NCBI GenBank assembly: GCA_018817385.1
Contig: JAHIUA010000023.1
Coordinates: 1 to 64,000 of the forward strand
Direction of reading: 5' to 3'
DNA: 64,000 nt
Source: Pseudomonadota bacterium
GTDB lineage: Bacteria; Desulfobacterota; Desulfobulbia; Desulfobulbales; Desulfocapsaceae
The notes below the pieces were generated by a model. It did no database searches and was not told the origin of the DNA. It saw only the letters and a list, made by a program, of their open reading frames with translations. The translations under genes and the position numbers were made by a program. Within the stretch, counting starts at the first letter, position 1, and each line of letters starts with the position of its first letter. Positions 9,043-18,135 of the stretch are shown here, piece by piece.

Positions 9043-9414
9043 TCATATGTCGGTATCGAGTTCATCTTCGTCGAAATTTTCATCTTCCGATGGCTCTTCA
9101 TCCAATGGATCATCATCGCTATCGTCATCATCGTCATCGTCACTGGTATCGGTTTCTTCTTCATCATACTCATCGCTGCTATCTATATCGTCCTGCTCTT
9201 GCTGCAGGCGTACTGCTTTGGGAATTTTTGATTCTGGGAGAACGATCTCAGTGATTTTTTCTATTTCTGCCTGCAGGTCCGGGTCATCTTGACAGACAGG
9301 ACATTCTGCGGCATGTGCTTCTATAAAAGACACCATGCGGGCAGGGGCCATGGTTTCGTTGCTTACATGAATATACCATGATTTTATCTGTTTAAGGAGT
9401 CTTTGACACTGCAT
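9043..9414 (-). CDS. Small protein with a CPVC motif and a long polyaspartate tail
   Basis: I do not recognise the family. The first 70 of 123 residues form a compact domain: MQCQRLLKQIKSWYIHV, a helix ending in FIEAHAAECPVCQDDPDL, and a helix to KIPKAVRL. An EAHAAECPVC pattern with His and paired Cys resembles a small zinc-binding site, as in anti-sigma-like zinc fingers, but this is only a resemblance. The last 45 residues are almost entirely Asp, Glu and Ser (DDDDDDDSDDD), so disordered and strongly negative. Such tails can mimic DNA or bind basic proteins. The gene is alone, with a clear terminator downstream. Confidence 0.65.
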   Translation of the reverse strand: MQCQRLLKQIKSWYIHVSNETMAPARMVSFIEAHAAECPVCQDDPDLQAEIEKITEIVLPESKIPKAVRLQQEQDDIDSSDEYDEEETDTSDDDDDDDSDDDPLDEEPSEDENFDEDELDTDI

Positions 9415-9562
9415 GCTTTTTTATATTTACCTGGACTATGATTATGATGAAAAAGAAAAATAATTTTTATTTTTCTTCGCGTTATCAATAAATTGAAGAA
9501 TAAATAGAATACGCATTTTGTTCTGAGAAAGCAAATTATAAAGAAGATTTTGTATTAAAAAG

Positions 9563-9591
9563 TTGTCTTCCATTATGATTATTATTACAGT
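9563..9591 (+). promoter_or_regulatory. Probable promoter of the selenocysteine tRNA
   Basis: TTGTCT (9563-9568) and TACAGT (9586-9591) are separated by 17 bases. Transcription would start near 9598, a few bases before the tRNA. The hexamers are moderately good matches. Confidence 0.4.
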
Positions 9592-9603
9592 AACAATGCG
9601 CAC

Positions 9604-9701
9604 GGAAGTGGACAGGGCACTGGTGGCCCTCCCGGACTTCAAATCCGGTGTAGCGGGTTAATGGCTCGCTAGGTGGGTTCGATTCCCATGCACTTCCGCC
9701 A
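9604..9701 (+). tRNA. selC: tRNA-Sec (anticodon UCA)
   Basis: The 95-base body plus encoded CCA (9699-9701) has the long extra arm, the long D stem (GGGC...GCCC) and the anticodon loop CTTCAAA with anticodon TCA between CCGGA and TCCGG. The T loop TTCGATT is closed by GTGGG and CCCAT. The acceptor starts GGAAGTG and ends CACTTCC with G discriminator. In canonical bacterial tRNA-Sec the acceptor has 8 pairs; here the eighth pair is G against G by my alignment. It reads UGA as selenocysteine, so the genome should encode selA, selB, selD and selenoproteins elsewhere. Confidence 0.93.
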
Positions 9702-9706
9702 CTTTT

Positions 9707-10588
9707 CTATGCCTTCTCTGTTTTCTTTATGAGTGGGTGTCCCAGCGCTTCTCGCTGCGTGACATACTGTCCTGCCACTTCTCTGGCAATATTTCGTATT
9801 CGTCCTATATATCGTGTTCGTTCGGCCACGCTGATCGCCTTTCTTGCGTCTAGAAGATTAAAGGTGTGAGAGCATTTCAGGCAGTAATCGTAGGCTGGCA
9901 GGATCAGCTTTTTGTCTACCAACTTGAGTGCCTCTGCTTCATAGGTGTTGAAAAAAGTGATCAGTTCTGCCACGTTTGCTTCTTCAAAGTTGAAAGTGGA
10001 GAATTCAATCTCTGCCTGGTGAAAGATATCACCGTAGCTGACGGAGTCGTTCCAGGCGATATCATAGACTGAATCCACTCCCTGCAGATACATGGCAATT
10101 CGTTCCAGGCCATAGGTGATCTCAACCGTTGTTGGGAATAGATCGATGGAACCGGCTTGCTGGAAATAGGTGAACTGGCTTATTTCCATGCCATCAAGCC
10201 AGACTTCCCAGCCCAGCCCCCAGGCACCCAGAGTTGGTGACTCCCAATCGTCTTCGACAAAACGAATATCATGCTCCAGGAGGTCGAGACCAAAACGTTT
10301 CAGGCTTTCGAGGTACAGTTCCTGTATATCAAGGGGAGATGGTTTTATGACTACCTGGTACTGGTAATAGTGTTGCAGGCGGTTGGGGTTCTCTCCATAG
10401 CGGCCATCAGTTGGACGACGAGAGGGTTGAACATAAGCGGCCTTCCAGGGCTCTGGGCCAAGAGAGCGGAGCAGGGTGGCGGGATGGAATGTTCCGGCAC
10501 CGACTTCCATGTCGTAGGGCTGCTGAATGACGCAGCCCTGTTCGGCCCAATATTGGTTGAGTTCAAAAATGATAGTTTGAAAATTCAT
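9707..10588 (-). CDS. glyQ: Glycyl-tRNA synthetase alpha subunit
   Basis: The 293-residue protein matches the class II alpha subunit along its length: [31 protein letters not shown] at the N-terminus (motif region), [17 protein letters not shown]-like block near residue 60-75, and [25 protein letters not shown] near 120-145. It charges tRNA-Gly with glycine in the cytoplasm as an alpha2-beta2 enzyme. The beta subunit gene glyS, usually immediately downstream, is absent: the next sequence on this strand is the convergent selC, whose CCA end is 5 bases from the glyQ stop. glyS must lie elsewhere or the pair has been split. Confidence 0.96.
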   Translation of the reverse strand: MNFQTIIFELNQYWAEQGCVIQQPYDMEVGAGTFHPATLLRSLGPEPWKAAYVQPSRRPTDGRYGENPNRLQHYYQYQVVIKPSPLDIQELYLESLKRFGLDLLEHDIRFVEDDWESPTLGAWGLGWEVWLDGMEISQFTYFQQAGSIDLFPTTVEITYGLERIAMYLQGVDSVYDIAWNDSVSYGDIFHQAEIEFSTFNFEEANVAELITFFNTYEAEALKLVDKKLILPAYDYCLKCSHTFNLLDARKAISVAERTRYIGRIRNIAREVAGQYVTQREALGHPLIKKTEKA

Positions 10589-10721
10589 TCAATTTTCCTG
10601 TGATGATGAGAGGTTGATTTTTAGGGGATCCTGATTATTTTGCAGAGTCAGTAGCAGCTGTGTCTGGAGCAACTCGTATTGGATTCTATGCGGTGGGTTG
10701 TGTAACTGTTAGGAAGATCTC

Positions 10722-10810
10722 TTTAGTACCTTAGAAATTCTTTTCGTGTTTTTTTGAAAAGAATTTTGTGAAGGTACTTAGGCCAGCTTACCGTTCATCA
10801 CCGGTGTTAG
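10722..10810 (+). repeat. Dispersed palindromic repeat, copy 1
   Basis: An 89-base block contains a hairpin (AGTACCTTAGAAATTC pairing with GAATTTTGTGAAGGTACT, slightly imperfect) followed by a conserved segment, CAGCTTACCGTTCATCACC, then GGTGTTAG. An inverted copy lies at 14629-14716, on the other side of uvrA. The remaining sequence of the gap 10589-11004 shows no gene. Confidence 0.75.
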
Positions 10811-11004
10811 AGAGCTAACGGTCTATTTTCGGGCTTCTCGCTGCAGCTGCGCTTTTGCACTCCATGCTTTTCCGGGTAGATGCCTCAAAAAAAGACAGTC
10901 TAATCGTTCATATTTACCATAGCCATTATCCGTGGTAAATCCTTTTTTTCTGCAACTGGGAGAAGTTGCCGGAATCAACTCAAATGTTTTCAAGGTTCTT
11001 GTTT

Positions 11005-11415
11005 ATGTTGCCAATTAATTCCATGCAAATAATTCACGATATTCTTCGCACGAGCACTTCTATCGCCGTGGTAGGCTTTTCTCCAAAAGAAAGCAGGCCC
11101 AGTCATATCGTGGGAAAATACCTAATAGAGGCCGGCTTTCGAGTGTATCCTGTAAACCCAGGGATGAATGAAATTCTTGGCCATGTCTGTTATCCGGATC
11201 TGTTTTCCATTCCAGATCCCATTGATGTGGTCGATATCTTTCGCCGCAGTGAGGAGGTCACTCCTCTTGTTGAGGCGGCCATTCGTATTGGTGCCAAGGT
11301 GATCTGGATGCAGCAGGGCATCAGTAACCAAGAGGCCGCTGATCTTGCCGAAAAGTCTGGTCTGCAGGTTGTCATGGATCGTTGTATCAAAATTGACCAT
11401 ATGCAAATGGTGTAA
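11005..11415 (+). CDS. CoA-binding (YccU-like) Rossmann-fold protein
   Basis: The product matches the small CoA_binding family: ILRTSTSIAVVGFSPKESRPSH at the start, with the GFSP nucleotide-binding loop, then YPVNPGMNEILGHVCYPDL, PIDVVDIFRR and GAKVIWMQQGI. Family members are about 135-140 residues, which fits a start at 11005 or 11023. In-frame alternatives upstream are ATG 10984 and TTG 10966, and none of the four has a strong ribosome binding site, so the start is uncertain. These cytoplasmic proteins bind CoA in structural studies, but their physiological role is not settled. It is 180 bases upstream of uvrA and probably transcribed with it. Confidence 0.82.
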   Translation: MLPINSMQIIHDILRTSTSIAVVGFSPKESRPSHIVGKYLIEAGFRVYPVNPGMNEILGHVCYPDLFSIPDPIDVVDIFRRSEEVTPLVEAAIRIGAKVIWMQQGISNQEAADLAEKSGLQVVMDRCIKIDHMQMV

Positions 11416-11595
11416 AAGCTTACCACTCCTCTGTTGTACCTGGTCAGCCTGGCCCCGCAGAGCGGGCATTTGATTTATTACCTTTGTCGTTTGAATGGGA
11501 GGCACCGCTCATATTTTGCCCTGTCTCCGATCAGTAAACAAAATAATTGTTTTCGCCTCTGACCAGATGCTGGTTGGCAGGTTGATGGATATAAA

Positions 11596-14448
11596 ATGGA
11601 ACCCAAGAAATTGAGCATTCGTGGGGCGCGAATGCATAATCTGAAGAATATCAATGTAGACCTTCCCCGTAATAGTCTGGTCGTTTTTACCGGTCTGTCC
11701 GGTTCAGGAAAATCCACCTTGGCCTTTGATACCCTTTATGCAGAGGGGCAGAGGCGCTATGTCGAGTCTCTTTCCACCTATGCCCGGCAGTTTCTTGGGC
11801 AGATGGATAAACCTGATGTGGACGCCCTGGAGGGCCTGTCACCAGCAGTGTCCATTGAACAGAAAACGACTTCGAAAAATCCTCGCTCGACAGTGGGCAC
11901 GGTTACGGAAATTTATGATTACCTCCGTTTGCTCTTTGCCCGCTGTGGACGTCCATACTGTCCGGAGTGTGGAGCGGAAATCAGGTCGCAATCCATAGAG
12001 GATATGGTCAACACCCTCTCTGCTTTGGCGGAAGGGACAAAGGTCATTCTTTTAGCTCCCCTGGTGGCCGGAAAAAAGGGGCGGCATGAACAGCTGCTGG
12101 CCCGTATTCGTAAAGAGGGATTTGTCAGAATCCGTGTGAATGGTGATATCGTTCATACTGATGATATTCAGGCATTGGAGAAGAATAAACGCCATTCCAT
12201 TGAGGTTGTGGTGGATCGGGTGGTAGTCAAACCTTCTGCAACCCGTCGGCTCAGTGATTCGGTAACCACTGCAGTGAAGCTCACTCAAGGATTTTTGCTT
12301 GTCCATTTTCCTGATAGCGGCGAAGAACAGCTGTTCAGTGAGTTTGCTGCCTGCCACCAGTGCGGTATTTCCATCCCTCGTCTTTCCACCCAACTCTTCT
12401 CTTTTAATAATCCACAGGGTGCTTGCGAGGAGTGTGGAGGGCTTGGCGTGAAACAGTTTTTTGACCCTTCCCTTATTGTCCCCGAGCCATCTCTCAGTCT
12501 GACTCAGGGAGCGATTGCTCCCTGGGGAAAACGGGCAGGCAAAAGTTACTCCGGGCAGATGTTGACGGCTGTTGCCAAACACTATTCGTTCTCTATGAGT
12601 ACCCCTTTTGCCAAGTTGCCAAAAAAAATACAAAAGATTCTCCTCTATGGATCAGGGACAGAGGTTATAGCCTTTCGCTATCAAAAGGGACGTCGGCTTA
12701 TGACCACGGAAAAACCTTTTGAGGGTGTTATACCGCAGCTCGATCGCAGGTTTCATGAGACTCAGTCGGCCATGATCCGCGAAGAGCTGGATTGTTATAT
12801 GAATGAGCAGACCTGCCCCCAGTGTCAGGGCGCACGCCTGAAACCTGAGGCCTTGGCAGTGAAGATTGGAACCTGGTCCATCCATGAATTGACCTGCCTT
12901 TCTATTGACAAACTCCTTGCCAATCTCCCCATTATTCCCTTTAGTCAACGAGAAAGACAAATTGGTGAGCCGATTTTAAAAGAGATTGTCGATCGTCTTT
13001 CTTTTCTTGAGGATGTCGGCTTGGGATATTTGTCATTGCAAAGAAGATCTGGAACACTTTCCGGAGGTGAAGCGCAGCGCATTCGCCTGGCCTCGCAGAT
13101 CGGGTCCAGGCTTGCCGGGGTTCTGTATATCCTCGATGAACCAAGTATCGGCCTGCACCAACGCGACAATCAGAAACTGATCAATACCTTGATTGAATTG
13201 AGAGACCTGGGAAATAGCGTGATTGTGGTCGAACATGATACCGATACCATTCTGACTGCTGATCATGTTCTCGATATGGGTCCTGGAGCAGGAGTACATG
13301 GTGGGGAAGTGGTATATAACGGAGATGTCGCCGGCCTTCTCTCCTGTGAGGGGTCTGCCACAGGAGACTATCTTTCGGGGAGGAAGGAGATAGCGATTCC
13401 TCCTGTCAGGCGGAAAGTTGAGAAGGGCCAATTTCTGCACTTGAAAAATTGTGTCGCCAATAATCTTCGCCATGTGGACGTCTCTTTTCCCCTCAGAATG
13501 GTGACATGTGTTACGGGCGTTTCCGGATCAGGAAAGAGCTCACTGGTCATAGAGACCCTTTTTCGGCTATTGAAGGAGGGGCTGGGGCGCAGGCTTGATC
13601 GCATACAGGTGGAGGAGACCCAACTGTCTGGCCTGAAGAAGATAGATAAGGTCGTGGATATAGATCAGAGTCCCATCGGCAGGACGCCGCGTTCTAATCC
13701 TGCCACCTACACGGGTCTTTTCACCCCGATAAGAGAACTCTTTGCCAGGCTTCCCGAGTCCAGGTCACGGGGCTATAAACTGGGCCAATTCAGCTTTAAT
13801 GTCAAGGGGGGGCGGTGTGAGGCCTGCGAAGGGGAGGGAGTCAACAAGATTGCCATGCATTTCCTCCCTGACATTTATGTGGTCTGCGAGGCCTGTCGAG
13901 GGAAGCGTTATAATCAGGCGACTCTTGAGATCGCCTATCGAGGCAAAAATATTCATGATGTCCTTTCCATGACTGTGGAGGAGGCCTTGGAGTTTTTCCA
14001 GAATATTCCGCCTGTTAAAAACCGGCTTCAGACCCTCTATGATGTTGGTTTGACCTATATCACCCTGGGACAATCTTCAGTGACTCTCTCGGGAGGGGAG
14101 GCCCAGAGAGTCAAGCTGGCTAAAGAGCTTTCCGGAAGGGCCAGTGGAAACACCTTCTACATCCTTGATGAACCGACGACCGGATTGCATCCTGCAGATA
14201 TTAAACATCTGCTTGCAGTCTTGGGACGGCTTGTGGACAATGGCAACACTGTTGTCGTGATTGAGCACAACCTCGACGTTATCAAGACCGCGGATTGGCT
14301 GATTGATGTGGGCCCAGAAGGAGGAGATCTTGGAGGAACGATTGTTGCGATTGGCACTCCTGAAGAACTAGCCGCTGAAAAGGGTTCCTATACCGGGTAT
14401 TATCTGCAGAATGTCTTAGGAATCGGACTGGCGGGGGAAAAGGTGTGA
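11596..14448 (+). CDS. uvrA: Excinuclease ABC subunit A
   Basis: The 950-residue protein is full length for UvrA. The first ATP-binding half has Walker [10 protein letters not shown] (33-41), a zinc site around Cys117, Cys122 and Cys125 (CGRPYCPEC), a second zinc module CHQCGI...CEECGG, and the signature [12 protein letters not shown]. The second half has Walker [10 protein letters not shown], the C-terminal zinc finger (CEACEGEG ... CEACRGKRY) and a second [12 protein letters not shown] followed by [13 protein letters not shown]. UvrA dimers find bulky DNA lesions and load UvrB for nucleotide excision repair. The start ATG 11596 gives the conserved [15 protein letters not shown] opening. No UvrB or UvrC is nearby, as is usual. 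Confidence 0.98.
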   Translation: MEPKKLSIRGARMHNLKNINVDLPRNSLVVFTGLSGSGKSTLAFDTLYAEGQRRYVESLSTYARQFLGQMDKPDVDALEGLSPAVSIEQKTTSKNPRSTVGTVTEIYDYLRLLFARCGRPYCPECGAEIRSQSIEDMVNTLSALAEGTKVILLAPLVAGKKGRHEQLLARIRKEGFVRIRVNGDIVHTDDIQALEKNKRHSIEVVVDRVVVKPSATRRLSDSVTTAVKLTQGFLLVHFPDSGEEQLFSEFAACHQCGISIPRLSTQLFSFNNPQGACEECGGLGVKQFFDPSLIVPEPSLSLTQGAIAPWGKRAGKSYSGQMLTAVAKHYSFSMSTPFAKLPKKIQKILLYGSGTEVIAFRYQKGRRLMTTEKPFEGVIPQLDRRFHETQSAMIREELDCYMNEQTCPQCQGARLKPEALAVKIGTWSIHELTCLSIDKLLANLPIIPFSQRERQIGEPILKEIVDRLSFLEDVGLGYLSLQRRSGTLSGGEAQRIRLASQIGSRLAGVLYILDEPSIGLHQRDNQKLINTLIELRDLGNSVIVVEHDTDTILTADHVLDMGPGAGVHGGEVVYNGDVAGLLSCEGSATGDYLSGRKEIAIPPVRRKVEKGQFLHLKNCVANNLRHVDVSFPLRMVTCVTGVSGSGKSSLVIETLFRLLKEGLGRRLDRIQVEETQLSGLKKIDKVVDIDQSPIGRTPRSNPATYTGLFTPIRELFARLPESRSRGYKLGQFSFNVKGGRCEACEGEGVNKIAMHFLPDIYVVCEACRGKRYNQATLEIAYRGKNIHDVLSMTVEEALEFFQNIPPVKNRLQTLYDVGLTYITLGQSSVTLSGGEAQRVKLAKELSGRASGNTFYILDEPTTGLHPADIKHLLAVLGRLVDNGNTVVVIEHNLDVIKTADWLIDVGPEGGDLGGTIVAIGTPEELAAEKGSYTGYYLQNVLGIGLAGEKV

Positions 14449-14628
14449 TTTTCTTTGCGTGGAGATGAATTTTGCTGTTAAATAGCGGAGTATACTCCCT
14501 CCCAGACAAAATTTGATTAACAATTGAAGGTGACAGATAATTTCTTCATCAGCACAGACTATTTTGTTAACCATTCTGTGTTTCGTATCATCTGTAACAG
14601 TCCACCAGGGACTTAAACCTTGGCATAA

Positions 14629-14716
14629 CTAACACCGGTGATGAACGGTAAGCCGGCATAAGTACCTTAAAAATTCATTTCAAAAAAACCCGAAAAGAAT
14701 TTTTAAGGTACTAAAA
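14629..14716 (-). repeat. Dispersed palindromic repeat, copy 2 (inverted)
   Basis: Reverse complement of this block matches 10722-10810 along about 85 bases, including the hairpin and the ACCGTTCATCACCGGTGTTAG segment. Here the hairpin arms are perfect over 16 bases (14661-14676 with its complement at 14696-14711, AGTACCTTAAAAATTC). It occupies most of the gap between uvrA and secB, where no gene is seen. Confidence 0.75.
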
Positions 14717-14770
14717 ACTGTGAGAGATTTCTTGCAATCATTTGAGAATTTAAACTTGAGGTAAGTGAAC

Positions 14771-15250
14771 ATGGCAGAAGAGAAAGGTAATAACGGTACT
14801 TCCGGGGACAGCCCGGTGTTCCGGATGCAGAAAATGTATATCAAAGATTTTTCTTTTGAGAATCCTAATGCTCCAGAAGTATATCAGTCTCAGAACCAGG
14901 AGCCAAAGGTTGAGGTAAACCTGAAACTGAATAACAAAAAACTCGATGATGATCATTGGGAAGTTTCTCTGCAGATCACAGCCAAAATTATTGATAAGGG
15001 AAATAATGATAAGACCATGTTTATCATGGAGATTGAACATGCTGCAGCGTATCTGCTGAAAAATATCCCGGCTGAGCACCTGGAGATGGTACTTGGGGTA
15101 GATTGTCCCACCCTTCTCTTTCCCTTTACCCGCCAGATTGTCAGTCAAATATCTGTTGATGGCGGTTTCATTCCTTTCCTCATGGAACCAATCAATTTCA
15201 TGGCCTTGTATCAGAATTCGAAAAAGAAAGAGGCCGAGAAGCAAAATTGA
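14771..15250 (+). CDS. secB: Protein-export chaperone SecB
   Basis: From ATG 14771 (GAGGTAAG 8 bases upstream) the protein is 159 residues, normal for SecB. Family landmarks are FRMQKMYIKDFSFENPNAP at the N-terminus, the central VEVNLKLNNKKLDDDHWEVSLQI strand pair, and GVDCPTLLFPFTRQIVSQISVDGGF near the C-terminus. SecB tetramers hold outer-membrane and periplasmic precursors unfolded and hand them to SecA. Its presence indicates a Gram-negative envelope. It has its own terminator. Confidence 0.95.
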   Translation: MAEEKGNNGTSGDSPVFRMQKMYIKDFSFENPNAPEVYQSQNQEPKVEVNLKLNNKKLDDDHWEVSLQITAKIIDKGNNDKTMFIMEIEHAAAYLLKNIPAEHLEMVLGVDCPTLLFPFTRQIVSQISVDGGFIPFLMEPINFMALYQNSKKKEAEKQN

Positions 15251-15276
15251 TTCATTCTTTCTTTTCTAACAAAAAC

Positions 15277-15313
15277 AAAAGGCCCTTATCACCAACGGTG
15301 ATAAGGGCCTTTT
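15277..15313. terminator. Bidirectional terminator between secB and the pilus operon
   Basis: A 17-bp stem (15277-15293 with 15297-15313, AAGGCCCTTATCACC against its complement) has a 3-base loop and is flanked by A-rich sequence on the left and T on the right. It fits both secB on the plus strand and the lipoprotein gene on the minus strand. Confidence 0.85.
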
Positions 15314-15345
15314 CGGTTGAGAGATCTTTTTGAGAGCTGTCTTTC

Positions 15346-16368
15346 TTAGCGAAGTCCTGTGGTCACGAAATTATTAACCAGAGTTGCGACTCCTTTGTTG
15401 ATAGCCTGGTCAAAGAGAGAGTCATACTGACTGTCGGCAAAAACGGTTTCAGGGGAGACCTTGACGTCAACACGATTGGTCCAGACCACATTACCAGTGG
15501 ATGCTTCTTGGACCCAGATACGCATTTGTACAACAGCCTGGGTAAGTTTTCCACTGTGCTTGGACGCATGGCCAAGACCAGCTCCCACAGCACCCCACAA
15601 GATGGTATTGCCTGTGGCATCACCAGTAATACCAAGTATGGAATCTCCACCCTGTGGATCCCATGGGCCGCCAACATTGTGACCGATGATAGAGCCCCAT
15701 GTTCCACCAGCTGCCATCATATCAATATTGTCATATTTGTCTGACTCGGCAAAGCCAAAGGCAACCTGGCTGGTTGTGCCACTGATAAATGGGAGAATTC
15801 CACGTTTCCATGGTGCCCAGCTGTGTTCCTCTCGGGTTTTGAATTCGAGTATCCGCCCTCGAACGATATAATCAGCGTTGAATTTTCGCCCGATCTTGGC
15901 AATAACGGCCTGATTTATGCCATGGGAGCCTGGGCTCTCGGCCACTTTGCCGCCACTTTGTGTTTTTTGCTGGTTGATGTAATAGTCAATTTCCCCTTTC
16001 ATGGCATCTGACCAGTCACTTTCCAGTTCATTCGAGAGAGAGTTGTAGGAGCTGGTATCATATTTTGCAAGACTGATAATCTCTTGTTCAATCATGTAGG
16101 CGAATACATCTTCCTGAACAGGCATTCTGAAACCATTCCCCACCAGATTGTCTGTTAAGGCCTCGGTGATGGAAAGATTGCGTCTGTGAGCAGAGGCTAA
16201 TTTATCAGCATAGCTGTAATCGGCAAAGGGGAGAATAACCATAGTCATTCCCTGGCCGGGGCCATTTGGATTTGCATCCGGTACTTTTAGAGTTTCAACG
16301 ACAGTCTGTCCACAACCTGTCATTGCAAGCAATAACATCCAGACCAAGAGATAGGTAATCCGTTTCAT
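15346..16368 (-). CDS. Lipoprotein of the pilus operon
   Basis: Start ATG 16368 gives MKRITYLLVWMLLLAMTGCGQ, a lipoprotein signal with the modified Cys at about residue 19, and GGGAGC sits 8 bases upstream. The mature 320 residues carry a conserved-looking TMVILPFADYSYAD opening, FNADYIVRGRILEF in the middle, and VQMRIWVQEASTGNVVWTNRV near the end. This layout resembles periplasmic lipoproteins of the CsgG/TolB-like N-terminal type, where a small alpha/beta domain precedes a glycine-rich region (GAVGAGLGHAS). It is the last gene of the leftward pilM-to-secretin series, 70 bases after the secretin, so it may help assemble or anchor the secretin. Function is inferred from position only. Confidence 0.65.
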   Translation of the reverse strand: MKRITYLLVWMLLLAMTGCGQTVVETLKVPDANPNGPGQGMTMVILPFADYSYADKLASAHRRNLSITEALTDNLVGNGFRMPVQEDVFAYMIEQEIISLAKYDTSSYNSLSNELESDWSDAMKGEIDYYINQQKTQSGGKVAESPGSHGINQAVIAKIGRKFNADYIVRGRILEFKTREEHSWAPWKRGILPFISGTTSQVAFGFAESDKYDNIDMMAAGGTWGSIIGHNVGGPWDPQGGDSILGITGDATGNTILWGAVGAGLGHASKHSGKLTQAVVQMRIWVQEASTGNVVWTNRVDVKVSPETVFADSQYDSLFDQAINKGVATLVNNFVTTGLR

Positions 16369-16437
16369 AAGCATGCTCCCAACCAAAGAGTGTGTTAATG
16401 TGTAGTATTGATATGAATGCGCTTCAAGCATTACAGG

Positions 16438-18066
16438 TTAAATTATACGAGGACGCAAGAGGATAATCAGCTCACGTTTTTCAGCAATTTTTTCTTCGTA
16501 GCCAAACAGGTATCTGATCAGAGGAATCTTACCAACTACCGGTGCAAAGTTTCCTTCTTTCTGATTGGTATTGCTGATCAAGCCACCAATCACCAGCATC
16601 TCACCGTCTTTAACCCGGACTGTGGTGCTCATCTCGCGAACATTGATGATAGGGAGACCGACTTCACCAAGGCCAAACTGTTTGTACTCAATGGGCTCTT
16701 CAAGTTCTGAGGTAACCGGTACCAGATTGAGGATGATTTCATCGTCATCAAGGATGTTGGCAGTGAGGGACAGGCCAATACCTGACAGAACTCGTTCGGT
16801 CTCAACCGTATAGGTAACTACTCGGGTTTCATTGTTCACGTCTGATTCAACACTGTCAATGTAGGTGACATTGCGACCAACAGTGATGAGAGCAGGCTGT
16901 CCATTTAAGACGCTGATTTTGGGGTTTGAGAGAATTTTTGTCTGTCCCTCTTCTTTCAGGGCATTGAGAAAGAGGGTGAAATTCGCTGGGTCTATGCTCA
17001 CTTTAGAAACAAATTTAGAGCCGCCATCAACAATGGGAATCCATGGGTAAACCTGTTCATTTGTGCCAAACTGTACCGTACCGTCAATTTGGAATGCGGA
17101 TAATACTTTATTCCAGTTGATGCCTATAGAAGAATTATCAGTGAGGAGGACCTCAATGATTTTTGCTTCGATGGAGATTTGTTTGTACAGCTCCTTTTTC
17201 AGGCTATTAAAATAAACTTCAAGTTTGTCAAGGAGGGGCCTTGGGGCATGAACGGTAATGAGGCCGACGGGTTTGTCGATGGTGTAGCGATTACCGGAAG
17301 CAGAAACCTGTCTTGTTACAGATGGTGTACTCTCTGCACCTGCTGCCGCAGCCTCATCGGCGACAGGTGCTGGCTCTTCAGTGACGGCAGAAGTGGACCA
17401 GATGTCGAGAATGGCTTCCATGTTATCCTGGATGTTCTTCCAGATATCAAATTCGTTGCCTTTTGAATCAAGACGGATGGTTCCTTCAATATTGCTTGAG
17501 GCATCATTGCTCCCCAGGACATTTCCGCCGGTTCCGGTTTCGTACAGATGTTTGGTGAAGGGCATGGCAATATGAAACTGCCTGGTCTCTTTATATTTAA
17601 CGACAATAGTAGATCCTTCCATTTCATGATAATAATCGACCTGACGGAGAAGATTTTCAATGGCGTCATAAAAATCATCATTGGCGTTGATATCAACATC
17701 AACGAGGACGTGTTGATCGACATCACTGGCCCAGGAGACATTCATTTTTTTCAGGGAGGCCAATCGTTTTAGAATATCCCATAGAGGTTGAGGGCCTTGG
17801 GTAGAACGGATAGAAGCGCCCACTTTTATGGCCACATCATCAGCTTCGGCATCAAGGCTGTCCTTGCCGTCCATATTAACCATATAGGACGGTTTTTGGT
17901 ATTGGACAGGAAGTCGGCCTTCCTTTTCGATCATCGGCTGTGATGGGGCAACCGGTGAAACGGGAGTGTCAATCCCTGGTTCCGTTGTCTGAGGACTACA
18001 GGAGGCAAGAAAGAAAAGGAGAATAAAGAGGCTGCTTAACTGCGCCATTGGTGTTTGAAGCTTCAT
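16438..18066 (-). CDS. Outer-membrane secretin (type IV pilus / MshL-like), lipoprotein
   Basis: Start ATG 18066 (AAGGGG upstream) gives a lipoprotein signal ending FLASC at about residue 23. Residues about 85-170 form an N0/STN-like domain (ASLKKMNVSWASDVDQHVLVDVDI). From about 290 the secretin core follows: EAKIIEVLLTDNSSIGINW, ILSNPKISVLNGQPALITVG, and a C-terminal beta-barrel block MSTTVRVKDGEMLVIGGLI, ending KRELIILLRPRII. Secretins form the outer-membrane gate for pilus fibres. Unlike a typical PilQ, it lacks AMIN domains, which are carried by the separate upstream gene. The lipobox resembles MshL-type secretins. Confidence 0.88.
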   Translation of the reverse strand: MKLQTPMAQLSSLFILLFFLASCSPQTTEPGIDTPVSPVAPSQPMIEKEGRLPVQYQKPSYMVNMDGKDSLDAEADDVAIKVGASIRSTQGPQPLWDILKRLASLKKMNVSWASDVDQHVLVDVDINANDDFYDAIENLLRQVDYYHEMEGSTIVVKYKETRQFHIAMPFTKHLYETGTGGNVLGSNDASSNIEGTIRLDSKGNEFDIWKNIQDNMEAILDIWSTSAVTEEPAPVADEAAAAGAESTPSVTRQVSASGNRYTIDKPVGLITVHAPRPLLDKLEVYFNSLKKELYKQISIEAKIIEVLLTDNSSIGINWNKVLSAFQIDGTVQFGTNEQVYPWIPIVDGGSKFVSKVSIDPANFTLFLNALKEEGQTKILSNPKISVLNGQPALITVGRNVTYIDSVESDVNNETRVVTYTVETERVLSGIGLSLTANILDDDEIILNLVPVTSELEEPIEYKQFGLGEVGLPIINVREMSTTVRVKDGEMLVIGGLISNTNQKEGNFAPVVGKIPLIRYLFGYEEKIAEKRELIILLRPRII

Positions 18067-18135
18067 GGAAAACCCCTTGGGCATTGGAAAGGATAGTGTT
18101 GGTCTCATCTCTGTATACATATTCTAATCGGGGAT

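Noticed and set aside
8948-9292. Serine-rich frame on the plus strand opposite the acidic protein
   Set aside because: It is the antisense of Asp/Glu codons and lacks a ribosome binding site; the minus-strand protein is coherent and has a terminator.
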